The notes: generated from the sequence alone by a model not told the origin. Counted from the stretch's first letter, positions 15,966 through 23,696 are shown. The stretch: 64,000 bases of DNA from Acinetobacter wuhouensis (GCF_001696605.3 NZ_CP031716.1:124001-188000); one strand, 5' to 3'. Numbers and translations are program-made.

Positions 15966-16586
15966 TTATGAATTTAGCCCAGTACTGGTATAAAACTGTT
16001 CGTGGTTAATTTTTGTGTTATGCAATGCAAGATCTGCTTGTGCCAATACAGTATTGCTTAAACTGTTATATTGAGAAATTGAAACTCCATGACTTGCCTG
16101 AATCGGAATTATTTTTCCGATGATTTTTAACGGGCTTTGATTGATTAAGTTAGTCAGACGTTCAGCAATATGATTGGCTTGTTCTAGATTGACATCACTG
16201 AGAATTAAAATGAATTCTGATTCGCTGTAGCGGCCAACAAGATCTGTATCGCGAAGATTTTTTAATAGAGCTTGGGCAATGGATGCTAAAACTTTACGGG
16301 CTATCTGGGAGCTGAAATTTTCTTTTATTTTGTTTAAATTATCGATGCTTAATAAAATAATTCCAAAGTTTGATTCAACTTGAGGGTGTAATTCTTTCAA
16401 ATATGAGTTAATTGCAAATTGGTTATAAATACCCGTATCTGGGTCGATTTTAATGTTATTGCTGATCTGGTTTTTCTGCATGATTTTGGCAATAAAAGTA
16501 CGCTTCAATATTTGATTGAAGAGTGAATGTATTTTACGTCGTCTTTCAGAATAAATTTTATTACGCATTTCTTTGCCCATCCGCAT
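15966..16586 (-). CDS. Degenerate GGDEF domain protein, soluble
   Basis: The 206-residue protein is a lone GGDEF fold without membrane segments. DPDTGIYNQFAINSYL marks the start of the domain at about 48. The catalytic signature is replaced by SESEF (RYSESEF), so cyclase activity is unlikely. RDTD lies five residues upstream, so the RxxD c-di-GMP binding site is retained. The N-terminal 45 residues are basic. It may be a c-di-GMP receptor or a modulator of the active cyclase next door (inference). Its exact start among three close ATGs is uncertain. Confidence 0.8.
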   Translation of the reverse strand: MRMGKEMRNKIYSERRRKIHSLFNQILKRTFIAKIMQKNQISNNIKIDPDTGIYNQFAINSYLKELHPQVESNFGIILLSIDNLNKIKENFSSQIARKVLASIAQALLKNLRDTDLVGRYSESEFILILSDVNLEQANHIAERLTNLINQSPLKIIGKIIPIQASHGVSISQYNSLSNTVLAQADLALHNTKINHEQFYTSTGLNS

Positions 16587-16923
16587 TTGATTTTTTTATT
16601 GTTTCATTCGACAAATGTAGCAGTTTATTTGATTGAATTCAAATAAAAAAATAAAATTAAAGATGATGGGAGTCTATTTATATTTATAATAATGTGATTT
16701 ATTTTGCAGTTAAACTTAATAATGAAACTAAATTTAATAGTATTATTTGAGTAGTTTTAATGATTGAAACGTATTTATAGATTCAAAATGAATTTATGAG
16801 TATTAAAAGAGAATTCATTGACTTTTTATTTATAGAATGAACAACAATGCTTGTCTTTTAAATTGTTGCTCATTGTTTTGGGCTATTTTCCACTCAATTA
16901 TTATATTTTGCGACGATTAATCT
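16587..16923. other. 337-bp AT-rich spacer without a gene
   Basis: Apart from the predicted promoter at 16614-16642 and an imperfect inverted repeat (16837-16848 / 16862-16873) downstream of the esterase gene on the minus strand, I see nothing in it. Confidence 0.5.
16614..16642 (-). promoter_or_regulatory. Putative promoter of the degenerate GGDEF gene
   Basis: On the minus strand TTGAAT (16642-16637), 17 bases, then TACATT (16619-16614), four of six matches in each hexamer, ending 28 bases before the start codon. Confidence 0.5.
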
Positions 16924-17838
16924 TTAGCTGCGATCAATACGATGTGCAAACTCAGCAATATCTGCTAATGACCTTTTCGCTTCATCAAACCAAGGGCTAA
17001 ACATTTGGAAGTTATGCCACATACCTGTATAAAGCTTATAAGTGACTTTAACCCCTGCCTCTGTTGCTTTTTGTTCAAAGCGTTGTGCATCTGACAGTAA
17101 AATTTCCTTTGATCCAATTTGTACCAGTGTTGGTGGAAGCCCTTCCAAATCTCCAAAAATAGGTGATAGCGGTGGAAGTGATGGATCTAAATGTTTAGGT
17201 ACATAAAAGTCAATTCCTGCTTCGAGTGCTTCAATAGAGAGCAAGGCATCCAAATTTTGGTTATAACGCAAAGATTCTCCAGTCAGGGTTAAATCCAAGA
17301 ATGGACACATGAGGATTAATGCACTTGGAAGCTGTTTAGGGTCTTCTTCTTTTAGGCGCAGCGCTAAAGCCAATGCTAAGTTCGCACCACACGAGTCCCC
17401 TGAAATAATAATATCTTTAGGTAATATGCCTTGATCTAAAAGTTGTTGATAAACATCATAAATTGCATCGCCAGCTTCTGGAAACTTATTCTCTGGTGCT
17501 AAAGGGTAGTCTAAATGAAACACTTGCATTTGGGTTCGTGCAGCAACTTCAGATAAAAAAGCACGATGAGTTTTTAATGAACCAACAAAAAAAGCACCAC
17601 CATGAATATGGAAAATTAACTGGGTCGAATGTGCTTGAGGTTTGATTTCTTCTGCGCGGATACCTGCTACGCGTAATGAACGAATGTGAACATCTTTTCG
17701 TTGTGGAATAAAACGAGAGAGTTGTTCGATACCAAAACGTGCGGTTGCTGGGGGGAGGTTAAAACGACTCGGGAATTTGAAGCTTGATTTAAGAATTGAT
17801 TCTGTAAAATATTGTTTCAACGCAGGATTGATCTTCAT
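16924..17838 (-). CDS. HSL-family alpha/beta hydrolase (esterase)
   Basis: The 304-residue protein belongs to the hormone-sensitive-lipase family. It has the HGGAFFVGS oxyanion motif (about 79-87), GDSCGAN as the nucleophile elbow (about 147-153), and a C-terminal MWHNFQMF with the catalytic His. These enzymes hydrolyse short to medium acyl esters; the substrate is unknown. There is no signal peptide. It is divergent from the DUF2147 gene across a region carrying two ACTATATAGT palindromes, which may control both genes. Confidence 0.9.
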   Translation of the reverse strand: MKINPALKQYFTESILKSSFKFPSRFNLPPATARFGIEQLSRFIPQRKDVHIRSLRVAGIRAEEIKPQAHSTQLIFHIHGGAFFVGSLKTHRAFLSEVAARTQMQVFHLDYPLAPENKFPEAGDAIYDVYQQLLDQGILPKDIIISGDSCGANLALALALRLKEEDPKQLPSALILMCPFLDLTLTGESLRYNQNLDALLSIEALEAGIDFYVPKHLDPSLPPLSPIFGDLEGLPPTLVQIGSKEILLSDAQRFEQKATEAGVKVTYKLYTGMWHNFQMFSPWFDEAKRSLADIAEFAHRIDRS

Positions 17839-17904
17839 GTTTGTTCCATATTATTCATCTTTAGACATTATTTTTGTGGGTTTACCAACAATTGTTACAA
17901 GGCT

Positions 17905-17966
17905 ACACTATATAGTCACAGAGAAAAATTGCTAATTCGATGTGAGTTTTCGATACTATATAGTGT
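17905..17966. promoter_or_regulatory. Paired ACTATATAGT palindromes in a divergent promoter region
   Basis: ACACTATATAGT (17905-17916) and its exact reverse complement ACTATATAGTGT (17955-17966), each containing the 10-bp palindrome ACTATATAGT, lie with centres 48 bp apart between divergent genes. They overlap likely -10 positions (TATAGT). Confidence 0.55.
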
Positions 17967-17991
17967 CAATTAGACTAGGGAAAACAAAACA

Positions 17992-18423
17992 ATGAAAAAA
18001 ATTGTACTTGCATTAGGTTTATTATCAACAGCCATCTTTGCACATGCCGCAGATCCACTGAACGGGACAACGTGGACGACGATTGATGATGCGACGAAGA
18101 AACCTAAAGCTGTCGTAAAATTCACTGAACAAAAAAATGGAACTTTGAGTGCAACGATTCAAAGCATTTTGACACCTGGTGAAGAAAATGCCTGTACTAA
18201 ATGTGATGGGGCATACCATAATAAATCGTTAAAGGGCGTAACGATTGTACATGGGTTAAAAAATGTAGGTGGCAAAAACTATGACAATGGTTCTATTTTA
18301 GATCCTAAAAATGGTAAGACCTATAAGCTAAAAGCTGAGTTAGCTGGTAATCAGTTGAAATTACGTGGTTACGTTGGTATTTCAGCACTTGGTCGTAACC
18401 AAGTTTGGGTTCGTGCGAACTAA
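17992..18423 (+). CDS. DUF2147 family secreted protein
   Basis: The 143-residue protein has a signal peptide (MKKIVLALGLLSTAIFAHA, cleaved near residue 19). The DUF2147 pattern follows: LNGTTWTTIDDATKKPKAVVK, CTKCDG, LKGVTIVHGLK, GSILDPKNGKTYK and LKLRGYVG. Each named run is a separate landmark. The family is a small periplasmic or secreted lipocalin-like barrel of unknown ligand, and the length is typical. It is a single-gene unit with a strong terminator at 18437. Confidence 0.9.
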   Translation: MKKIVLALGLLSTAIFAHAADPLNGTTWTTIDDATKKPKAVVKFTEQKNGTLSATIQSILTPGEENACTKCDGAYHNKSLKGVTIVHGLKNVGGKNYDNGSILDPKNGKTYKLKAELAGNQLKLRGYVGISALGRNQVWVRAN

Positions 18424-18436
18424 GAGCATCAACTAC

Positions 18437-18466
18437 AAAAAAACCGATCAATTGATCGGTTTTTTA
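18437..18466. terminator. Perfectly symmetric bidirectional terminator
   Basis: ACCGATCAATTGATCGGT (18443-18460) flanked by an A-run (18437-18442) and a T-run. It serves DUF2147 (+) and the ArsC-like gene (-). Confidence 0.93.
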
Positions 18467-18483
18467 TTGTTTGAAGAGAATGT

Positions 18484-18831
18484 TTATTTCAATGCTCGAA
18501 TTTCATCTTCATTAAAACCGACAATATATTTTTCATCTAGATTAATGATAGGGCGTTTGATTAAACTGGTATGCGTAGTTAACGCTTTGATCAATTCAGC
18601 TTCACTCGATAAAGCAAGTTGCTGTTCTTGCTCAGTCAATTTTTTCCAAGTTGTCCCTTTTTTATTTAAAACAATATCTTGTCCAATGTTGTCGAGCCAT
18701 ACTTTTACAGTATCAGCATCAATCCCTTGTTTTTTATAGTCATGAAATTCATAGTTCAGCCCAAGGTCGGTGAGTAAATCAAAAGCCTTTTTCATTGAAT
18801 TACAGTTTTTGATTCCGTAAACTTTTAGCAT
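18484..18831 (-). CDS. ArsC/Spx family protein (YffB-like)
   Basis: The 115-residue thioredoxin-fold protein begins MLKVYGIKNCNSMKKA, has a single N-terminal Cys (Cys10), and continues with FHDYKKQGID and LIKRPIINLDEKYIVGF. This matches the YffB/Spx/MgsR branch rather than true ArsC, which carries further catalytic residues. Biochemical function of YffB is unclear; a glutathione-dependent thiol reductase role has been suggested. It is a single minus-strand unit that ends at the shared terminator. Confidence 0.85.
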   Translation of the reverse strand: MLKVYGIKNCNSMKKAFDLLTDLGLNYEFHDYKKQGIDADTVKVWLDNIGQDIVLNKKGTTWKKLTEQEQQLALSSEAELIKALTTHTSLIKRPIINLDEKYIVGFNEDEIRALK

Positions 18832-19125
18832 GTGTTGTCCTAATAAGTAACTTAAAAATTGTCTGATTTGCCCATAAAGATTAGCAAAATTGTCAATGTA
18901 AACCGTATCAGAAACGGTAGAATAATTTTAAATATGTGATGTATGTCATAAAAATTTAACATTTGAGCGCTAAATTTAAATCAGCAATATGAATGATGGG
19001 CTGGGTTGAAATTTAGAATCTGCTTATTGTAATGGAAGATAAAAAGGTTTGCGAATATGAAAAATAAGGCGATCAATTTTTATTTTAATTCTAAAAGTTT
19101 AGATTCTAAAATGGCGCCCTAGAAT

Positions 19126-19275
19126 AAGAGAAAACCCGCATCTAATCATCCTGATTATGCGGGTCTCAATACAACGTCCATTGTCACATCCCTGAAAAAT
19201 AAATATAAAATATTTATTTTCTTTTCATCCTACGGCGTCCAATCCTTTTGCTGTCATCCTGACATGTCCCTGTGC
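19126..19275 (-). ncRNA. Candidate CsrA/RsmA-sequestering small RNA 1
   Basis: About 150 bases on the minus strand with eight GGA motifs. Three GGAs sit in hairpin loops: UGUC-AGGAU-GACA (19264-19252), ACAA-UGGACG-UUGU (19184-19171) and AAUC-AGGAU-GAUU (19156-19144), the last forming the top of the terminator. Others are unpaired (ACAGGGAC, AAAAGGAUUGGACG, GUAGGAUG and CAGGGAUGU, the last close to the CsrA SELEX consensus). An AT-rich 11-bp hairpin separates the two halves. The 3' end is an ACCCGCAU/AUGCGGGU stem followed by UUUUCUCUU. This is the layout of CsrB/RsmX/Y/Z RNAs, which titrate CsrA. The 5' end is predicted from the -10 only. Confidence 0.72.
19134..19164 (-). terminator. Intrinsic terminator of small RNA 1
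   Basis: ACCCGCAT (19164-19157) pairs with ATGCGGGT (19141-19134) on the minus strand, with an upper AATC/GATT stem and an AGGAT loop. It is followed by TTTCTCTT. Confidence 0.85.
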
Positions 19276-19281
19276 CGTGGA

Positions 19282-19310
19282 AATATAATGCGCCTTTTCG
19301 GGTGAGGAAA
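19282..19310 (-). promoter_or_regulatory. Putative promoter of small RNA 1
   Basis: On the minus strand TATATT (19287-19282) is a good -10. The -35 seventeen bases upstream is poor (TTTCCT), as is common for activator-dependent promoters. Confidence 0.45.
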
Positions 19311-19333
19311 ACATACGATAACGCGACAAAATT

Positions 19334-19352
19334 TGTAGGTTTTTAACTTATA
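19334..19352 (-). promoter_or_regulatory. Weak GacA-type dyad upstream of small RNA 1
   Basis: TGTAGG (19334-19339), seven bases, CTTATA (19347-19352) resembles TGTAAG-N6-CTTACA with one mismatch per half and one extra spacer base. Its centre lies about 68 bases upstream of the predicted RNA start. Confidence 0.3.
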
Positions 19353-19380
19353 TTCAGCGAACAATTGTTCACTGAATATA
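19349..19380. repeat. 32-bp near-perfect palindrome
   Basis: The sequence centred at 19364/19365 (TATATTCAG...CTGAATATA with core GAACAATTGTTC) is self-complementary over 32 bases except for one pair (19358/19371). It lies downstream of xthA and about 75 bases upstream of small RNA 1. A T-rich run (TTGTTTTT) follows on the plus strand. It could be an operator, or an RNA hairpin at the 3' end of xthA. Confidence 0.7.
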
Positions 19381-19416
19381 TTGTTTTTAAAACTGAAAAC
19401 TCCGCTAAGAATTTGA

Positions 19417-20235
19417 TTAAATTTGATAATCAATAATGACAGGGGCGTGGTCGCTATACCATTCATCTTTATAGACCCAAGCATTGAGTGTGCGTTGTTT
19501 CCAGTCTGGTGAACAAGCTTGGTAATCAATCCGCCAACCGACGTTTTTAGCACGTGCTTGTCCACGATTCGACCACCAAGAATATACTTCGGCTTCTTTA
19601 CGTACTTCGCGGAAAGTATCGACATAACCTAAGTCATCATAAATGTGATCAAGCCATGCGCGTTCATGCGGTAAACAGCCAGAAGATTTTTGGTTACCTG
19701 ACCAGTTTTTAATATCAATGCGCTTATGTACGATGTTGTAATCACCGCAAACGATGATGGATCTATCTTCATCACGCCATTGTTTGAGGATTTTTGTATA
19801 TTCATCTAAAAAGTGATCTTTACGTGCTTGTGCTTCATCACCTGATGAACCTGAAGGTAAATATAAAGAGCAAATATGAACAGGTTTGTCTAAACCCAAG
19901 TCAAACTCAGCTGTGATAAAGCGTCCCTGACTATCGGCGAGTTCAAAACCTAAACCATTCTGTACAGATTTGAACGGTAAGCGACTGTAGATCGCCGTGC
20001 CTGCATAGCCTGATTTTTCAGCAGGAAATAAATGGGTATGCCAACCTTCGGGTTTAAATTTATCCGTCCATTGTTCATGGGTAATACGACTTTCTTGCAT
20101 ACAGATGACATCTGCATCTGATTTTTCCATCCATTCAAGTATACCTTTTGTGACGGAAGAACGTAAGCCATTTACGTTAATTGAAACAACTCTTAAAATT
20201 TTTTGATCACTTGGATAGCTACTCTTTGGTATCAT
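19417..20235 (-). CDS. xthA: Exodeoxyribonuclease III
   Basis: AP endonuclease/3'-5' exonuclease of the ExoIII family, 272 residues. Motifs: SINVNGLRS (about 17-25), MQESR with the metal-binding Glu, GDYNIVH, WRIDYQACS, and the C-terminal SDHAPVIIDY with the catalytic His. It acts in base excision repair, cutting at abasic sites. A 13-residue N-terminal extension precedes the conserved start, and no ribosome binding site is visible at this ATG, so the true start is uncertain. It is divergent from pyrE with only 40 bp between starts. Confidence 0.94.
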   Translation of the reverse strand: MIPKSSYPSDQKILRVVSINVNGLRSSVTKGILEWMEKSDADVICMQESRITHEQWTDKFKPEGWHTHLFPAEKSGYAGTAIYSRLPFKSVQNGLGFELADSQGRFITAEFDLGLDKPVHICSLYLPSGSSGDEAQARKDHFLDEYTKILKQWRDEDRSIIVCGDYNIVHKRIDIKNWSGNQKSSGCLPHERAWLDHIYDDLGYVDTFREVRKEAEVYSWWSNRGQARAKNVGWRIDYQACSPDWKQRTLNAWVYKDEWYSDHAPVIIDYQI

Positions 20236-20275
20236 GCGCAGTCATAACCTCAATGTATGAATTTTGGAGCACCTC

Positions 20276-20926
20276 ATGTCAACGCCAGCTCAGTTTAACC
20301 CTCAAGCTTTTATCGAACTTGCATTATCACGCGGTGTGCTTAAATTTGGTGAGTTTACTTTAAAATCAGGTCGTGTGAGCCCTTATTTTTTTAATGCAGG
20401 TTTACTCAACGATGGTGAAGCATTATCACTTTTAGCTCAAGGCTATGCTGATAAATTAACACAATGTAACAATGTGGAAGTGATTTTTGGCCCTGCGTAT
20501 AAAGGGATTCCTTTTGTTGCTGCTACAGCTGTGGCTTTGTCTCAAGTACACAGTGTAAGTGTGCCATGGGGATTTAACCGTAAAGAAGCCAAAGATCATG
20601 GTGAAGGTGGTGTGTTGGTCGGTGCTTCTGTTGAGGGTAAAAAAGTTTGGATTATTGATGATGTAATTACTGCGGGCACAGCGATTCGTGAAGTGGTGAC
20701 TATTCTGAAAAATGCAGGTGCAACTATTGCAGGTGTATTGGTTGCCCTAGATCGTCAAGAAAAAGGTCAAGGTCAATTGTCTGCAATTCAAGAAGTTCAA
20801 AAAGAGTTAGAAATTCCAGTACATGCTTTGATTACCATGAAAGATTTGATGGACTATCTAGATGCTAAAGGTGAAAAAGACGCTTTAGCAAAAATGGAAG
20901 CTTATCGCGTTAAATATGGTGTATAA
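20276..20926 (+). CDS. pyrE: Orotate phosphoribosyltransferase
   Basis: Converts orotate and PRPP to OMP in pyrimidine synthesis. The 216-residue protein begins [17 protein letters not shown], has [13 protein letters not shown], and the PRPP-binding motif [13 protein letters not shown] at about 124-136. The length matches the family. ATG 20276 is chosen because GGAG at 20266-20269 is ideally spaced. A terminator follows at 20950. Confidence 0.96.
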   Translation: MSTPAQFNPQAFIELALSRGVLKFGEFTLKSGRVSPYFFNAGLLNDGEALSLLAQGYADKLTQCNNVEVIFGPAYKGIPFVAATAVALSQVHSVSVPWGFNRKEAKDHGEGGVLVGASVEGKKVWIIDDVITAGTAIREVVTILKNAGATIAGVLVALDRQEKGQGQLSAIQEVQKELEIPVHALITMKDLMDYLDAKGEKDALAKMEAYRVKYGV

Positions 20927-20949
20927 GTTAAAAAAATCGATAAGATAAG

Positions 20950-20975
20950 TAAGGAGCGGAAGCTCCTTATTTTTA
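20950..20975 (+). terminator. Intrinsic terminator after pyrE
   Basis: AAGGAGC (20951-20957) and GCTCCTT (20962-20968) with loop GGAA, followed by ATTTTTA. Confidence 0.9.
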
Positions 20976-21007
20976 TAATCTATGAATAGGGTCGGATAGC
21001 GTCTTCA

Positions 21008-21538
21008 ATGTTGATTTTACTAATCATTGTCGTTGTACTGGTACTTGGTATTATCTTTGCAAAAAAAGTAGACCAGCGACGTTGGCAGCGTTACCAGTTT
21101 GAACGGGATATGTTTTTTAGACAGAACCCATTTCAATGGAAAGGTTTAGAACAGTTTGATCTGGTTCTAAATATCAATGCCAATGCGCAAAAAAAGCTAA
21201 TCAATGAACTGATGCTTCGACCGTCAGAAATGAGCTATATTCGTAAATCACGGATTCAGCGTGAGCCAGAGTGTGCCCATCAAAAATACGCAATCAAGGT
21301 AATGATCAATGATTTAAGCATTGCTCATCTTGAAAAGAAATATGCAGAATTATTTGGTGAAACTTTACAACAGACGGATTTTGAAACGGGTCGTCCGATT
21401 GAGTTAAATGCAGAAATTATTGTGTTTGAAAAGGATGATGTGGAGTTTGGTTGTCGTGTGAAATTAAATTTACCGCGTGATCCACGGTCGGCAGATAAGT
21501 ATTTGGTGGAGAGTGTAAAGCCTGAGCATCAGAATTAA
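21008..21538 (+). CDS. Conserved membrane-anchored hypothetical protein
   Basis: The 176-residue protein has one N-terminal membrane helix (LILLIIVVVLVLGIIFA, residues 2-18) followed directly by KK, which suggests an N-out/C-in anchor with a cytoplasmic domain. The soluble part begins VDQRRWQRYQFERDMFF and has no motif I recognise. The arrangement recalls ZipA-like single-pass proteins, but there is no sequence support for that. The gene is flanked by two almost identical terminators (20950 and 21626), so it is transcribed on its own. Confidence 0.7.
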   Translation: MLILLIIVVVLVLGIIFAKKVDQRRWQRYQFERDMFFRQNPFQWKGLEQFDLVLNINANAQKKLINELMLRPSEMSYIRKSRIQREPECAHQKYAIKVMINDLSIAHLEKKYAELFGETLQQTDFETGRPIELNAEIIVFEKDDVEFGCRVKLNLPRDPRSADKYLVESVKPEHQN

Positions 21539-21625
21539 GGATAGATAAATAATAAATGAATAAGTAATAATAAAATTGATAATAAATAATGATTAGGTGT
21601 ATTTTTTGAAAATATTAGAATGATC

Positions 21626-21653
21626 AATAAGGAGCAAGAGCTCCTTATTTTGA
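21626..21653. terminator. Bidirectional terminator before the SMI1/KNR4 gene
   Basis: AATAAGGAGC (21626-21635) and GCTCCTTATT (21640-21649) with loop AAGA, followed by T residues on both strands; almost the same stem as the pyrE terminator. Confidence 0.88.
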
Positions 21654-21660
21654 TGGTTTT

Positions 21661-22176
21661 TTATTTTAATTGATCAATAAAATTTGTAAACCATTCTGTA
21701 AAATTATTGGCTTCTTTAGTGGTTTCACAATCTTCATACCAATATTGAAATACTTGCCCAAATTCTCCATCTTCAGCAGGGTCAAGGTCTAAACACCAAA
21801 TGTCACCATTGCCATAACTAATAAAAGGAATCCATTTTAAATTCCACATAGAACTTTTAATTCCATTATTTGAAGCGTCTTCATCTATACCAAGTTCATC
21901 AAATATACCACTATCAAGTACACTTTTTAGAGTAGACCATTCTTGTAGAATGCGTGAAATGGATAAAAACTCTGAGCCATCAAATAATCCGTCTGCTTTA
22001 CCATGTTGTCCGTTGTGTATTTTTAAGCAAGCGATAAAATCATCAGGAAGTTTAGCTCCAATTTGGTTTTCTAAATCTGCAATTTCGCTATCTGTAGCAG
22101 GTGGAGCTAGGTCTGCTAATAGAGATGGATGAGAATCTTTTAAAATTGTCTCTAAGCGTTGCCATAATTGTTGCAT
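21661..22176 (-). CDS. SMI1/KNR4 family protein
   Basis: The 171-residue protein shows the SMI1/KNR4 (SUKH) pattern: LAPPATDSEIADLENQIGAKLPDDFIACLKIHNG in the N-terminal third (shown here by its fragments TDSEIADLE, LPDDF and HNGQ), then FLSISRI, WIPFISYGNGDIWCLDLDP and a C-terminal WFTNFIDQL. In bacteria many SUKH proteins are immunity proteins to contact-dependent or secreted toxins, but lone copies such as this can serve other roles. No toxin gene is next to it. Single-gene unit. Confidence 0.85.
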   Translation of the reverse strand: MQQLWQRLETILKDSHPSLLADLAPPATDSEIADLENQIGAKLPDDFIACLKIHNGQHGKADGLFDGSEFLSISRILQEWSTLKSVLDSGIFDELGIDEDASNNGIKSSMWNLKWIPFISYGNGDIWCLDLDPAEDGEFGQVFQYWYEDCETTKEANNFTEWFTNFIDQLK

Positions 22177-22369
22177 TTTTTATCCTTTGTTAAAAAGTAT
22201 TATTAAAATTGAGCAACAGGATAGTTAACGTTTTCTTTATAATTTTCTGTTTTGGAATTGTTGAGTTTATTTATGGTTATTGTATTCGTTAAAGGCATTT
22301 AAATTTCGATCAAGAAATATGTGAGTAACACCGAACTGTGACTTGTAACTTTAATCCAAGAGGTGTTAT

Positions 22370-22573
22370 TTAAAAGCTAGGCTGATTATTTTCCTCACAT
22401 TTTTTACACTCCAACGCCATCCCTAACTTTTCCTGACGCCCTTGTTCAGTCATGACCCATGGGCGGTTTTGCCAAGGTGGTGTATGACGCACATGTTGAG
22501 TATGACCACACTCAAGATCAGCCACCCAATGCTGTTCTTCATCCAAATGAAAACCAATAATCTTTTGCAACAT
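22370..22573 (-). CDS. DUF3565 family protein
   Basis: Small 67-residue protein, IIGFHLDEEQHWVADLECGH followed by TQHVRHTPPW and a C-terminal CKKC. The cysteines and histidines (CGH, RHTPPW, CxxC) suggest a zinc-binding fold. The sequence matches the DUF3565 family, of unknown function. The start has TTTAGGAT immediately upstream. Divergent from gshB by 111 bp. Confidence 0.85.
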   Translation of the reverse strand: MLQKIIGFHLDEEQHWVADLECGHTQHVRHTPPWQNRPWVMTEQGRQEKLGMALECKKCEENNQPSF

Positions 22574-22645
22574 ATCCTAAAAGTCTATTCACAATAATTG
22601 CATAGAGTTTAGCGAAATTTAGAAAAAGAACATATCTTTCTCCGC

Positions 22646-22667
22646 TATACTGCATGCAATCCAAAAT
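22646..22667 (+). promoter_or_regulatory. Putative gshB -10 region
   Basis: TATACT at 22646-22651, 34 bases before the gshB start, followed by GCATGCAATCCAAAA; a close variant of this stretch lies before gshA. Confidence 0.4.
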
Positions 22668-22684
22668 TTGATAAGAGTGAAACT

Positions 22685-23632
22685 ATGCGCGTACTTGTTG
22701 TGATGGATCCCATCGAAAATGTAAACCTGAAAAAAGATTCAACTATGGCAATGCTATGGGCTGCATCACGTCGTGGACACGAACTTGGCTATGCATTACA
22801 GCAAGATTTATATATCGATCAAGGTAAAGCATTTGGTCTGATTTCACCATTAAAAGTATTTGAAGATTACAACCACTATTACGAACTCGGTGAAAAGAAA
22901 AAAGAATCACTTGCAGATTATGATGTGGTGTTGATGCGTAAAGATCCACCATTTGACATGAACTTTGTTTATACGACGTATATTTTAGAGCAAGCAGAAC
23001 GTGAAGGCGCGTGGATTATTAACAAACCACAAAGCTTACGTGATTGTAATGAAAAGCTATTTGCAACACAGTTTCCAGAGTTGCAAGTGCCGACTTTAGT
23101 GACCTCACAGCAGAGCCTGATTCGTGAGTTCTTGAAAGAACATGGTGATGTGATTGTGAAACCGCTCGATGGTATGGGGGGTATGGGGATTTTCCGTTTA
23201 TATCAAGATGGTGTAAATATTGGTTCAACCATTGAAATTCTCACTGAAAATGGCACACAACCGATCATGGCACAACGTTACATCCCTGAAATTGTTGATG
23301 GGGATAAACGTATTCTCATGATCAATGGTGAGCCTGTACCCTATTGCTTGGCACGTATTCCACAAAATGGTGAAGTGCGTGGAAACTTGGCAGCAGGTGG
23401 TTTAGGTGAAGCGCGCCCATTGACTGAAAATGATAAAGCGATTGCAGCAAAAGTAGGTCCATTCTTAAAAGAAAAAGGCTTGGTTTTTGTTGGTTTGGAT
23501 GTGATTGGAAATTATGTCACTGAAATTAATGTGACCAGTCCAACCTGTATTCGTGAAATTGATACTCAATTTGGAACGTCAATTGCTGATGATTTATTTG
23601 CGGTATTGGAAGCAGGTATAACTTTAAGCTGA
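22685..23632 (+). CDS. gshB: Glutathione synthetase
   Basis: Joins gamma-Glu-Cys and glycine using ATP, the second step of glutathione synthesis. The 315-residue ATP-grasp enzyme begins MRVLVVMDPIENVNLKKDST and shows VLMRKDPPFD, VIVKPLDGMGGMGIFR, RILMINGEPVPYCLARIP (landmark only) and a C-terminal INVTSPTCIREID. Monocistronic; its terminator is at 23669. It shares promoter-proximal sequence with gshA. Confidence 0.96.
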   Translation: MRVLVVMDPIENVNLKKDSTMAMLWAASRRGHELGYALQQDLYIDQGKAFGLISPLKVFEDYNHYYELGEKKKESLADYDVVLMRKDPPFDMNFVYTTYILEQAEREGAWIINKPQSLRDCNEKLFATQFPELQVPTLVTSQQSLIREFLKEHGDVIVKPLDGMGGMGIFRLYQDGVNIGSTIEILTENGTQPIMAQRYIPEIVDGDKRILMINGEPVPYCLARIPQNGEVRGNLAAGGLGEARPLTENDKAIAAKVGPFLKEKGLVFVGLDVIGNYVTEINVTSPTCIREIDTQFGTSIADDLFAVLEAGITLS

Positions 23633-23668
23633 GTTTGAATGATTAACTTATTTTAAATTTTAACTAAA

Positions 23669-23696
23669 ATAGAGTCTAAAACGGCTCTATTTTTTG
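23669..23696 (+). terminator. Intrinsic terminator after gshB
   Basis: ATAGAGTC (23669-23676) pairs with GGCTCTAT (23683-23690) with one G-U wobble, loop TAAAAC, then TTTTT. Confidence 0.88.

Larger units (their letters stand above)
18832..19416. other. 585-bp region without a protein gene, holding a regulatory RNA
   Basis: Contains the CsrB/Rsm-type RNA candidate (19126-19275), its promoter, a GacA-like dyad and a 32-bp palindrome. A 21-codon open frame at 19057-19122 follows an AAGG motif but has no further support. Confidence 0.6.

Noticed and set aside
19057..19122. 21-codon open frame with an AAGG motif upstream
   Set aside because: Too short to support, no codon bias or family; it lies just outside the 3' end of small RNA 1 on the opposite strand.
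19254..19625. Minus-strand open frame overlapping the end of xthA
   Set aside because: It overlaps a strongly supported gene and the small RNA region; no family features.
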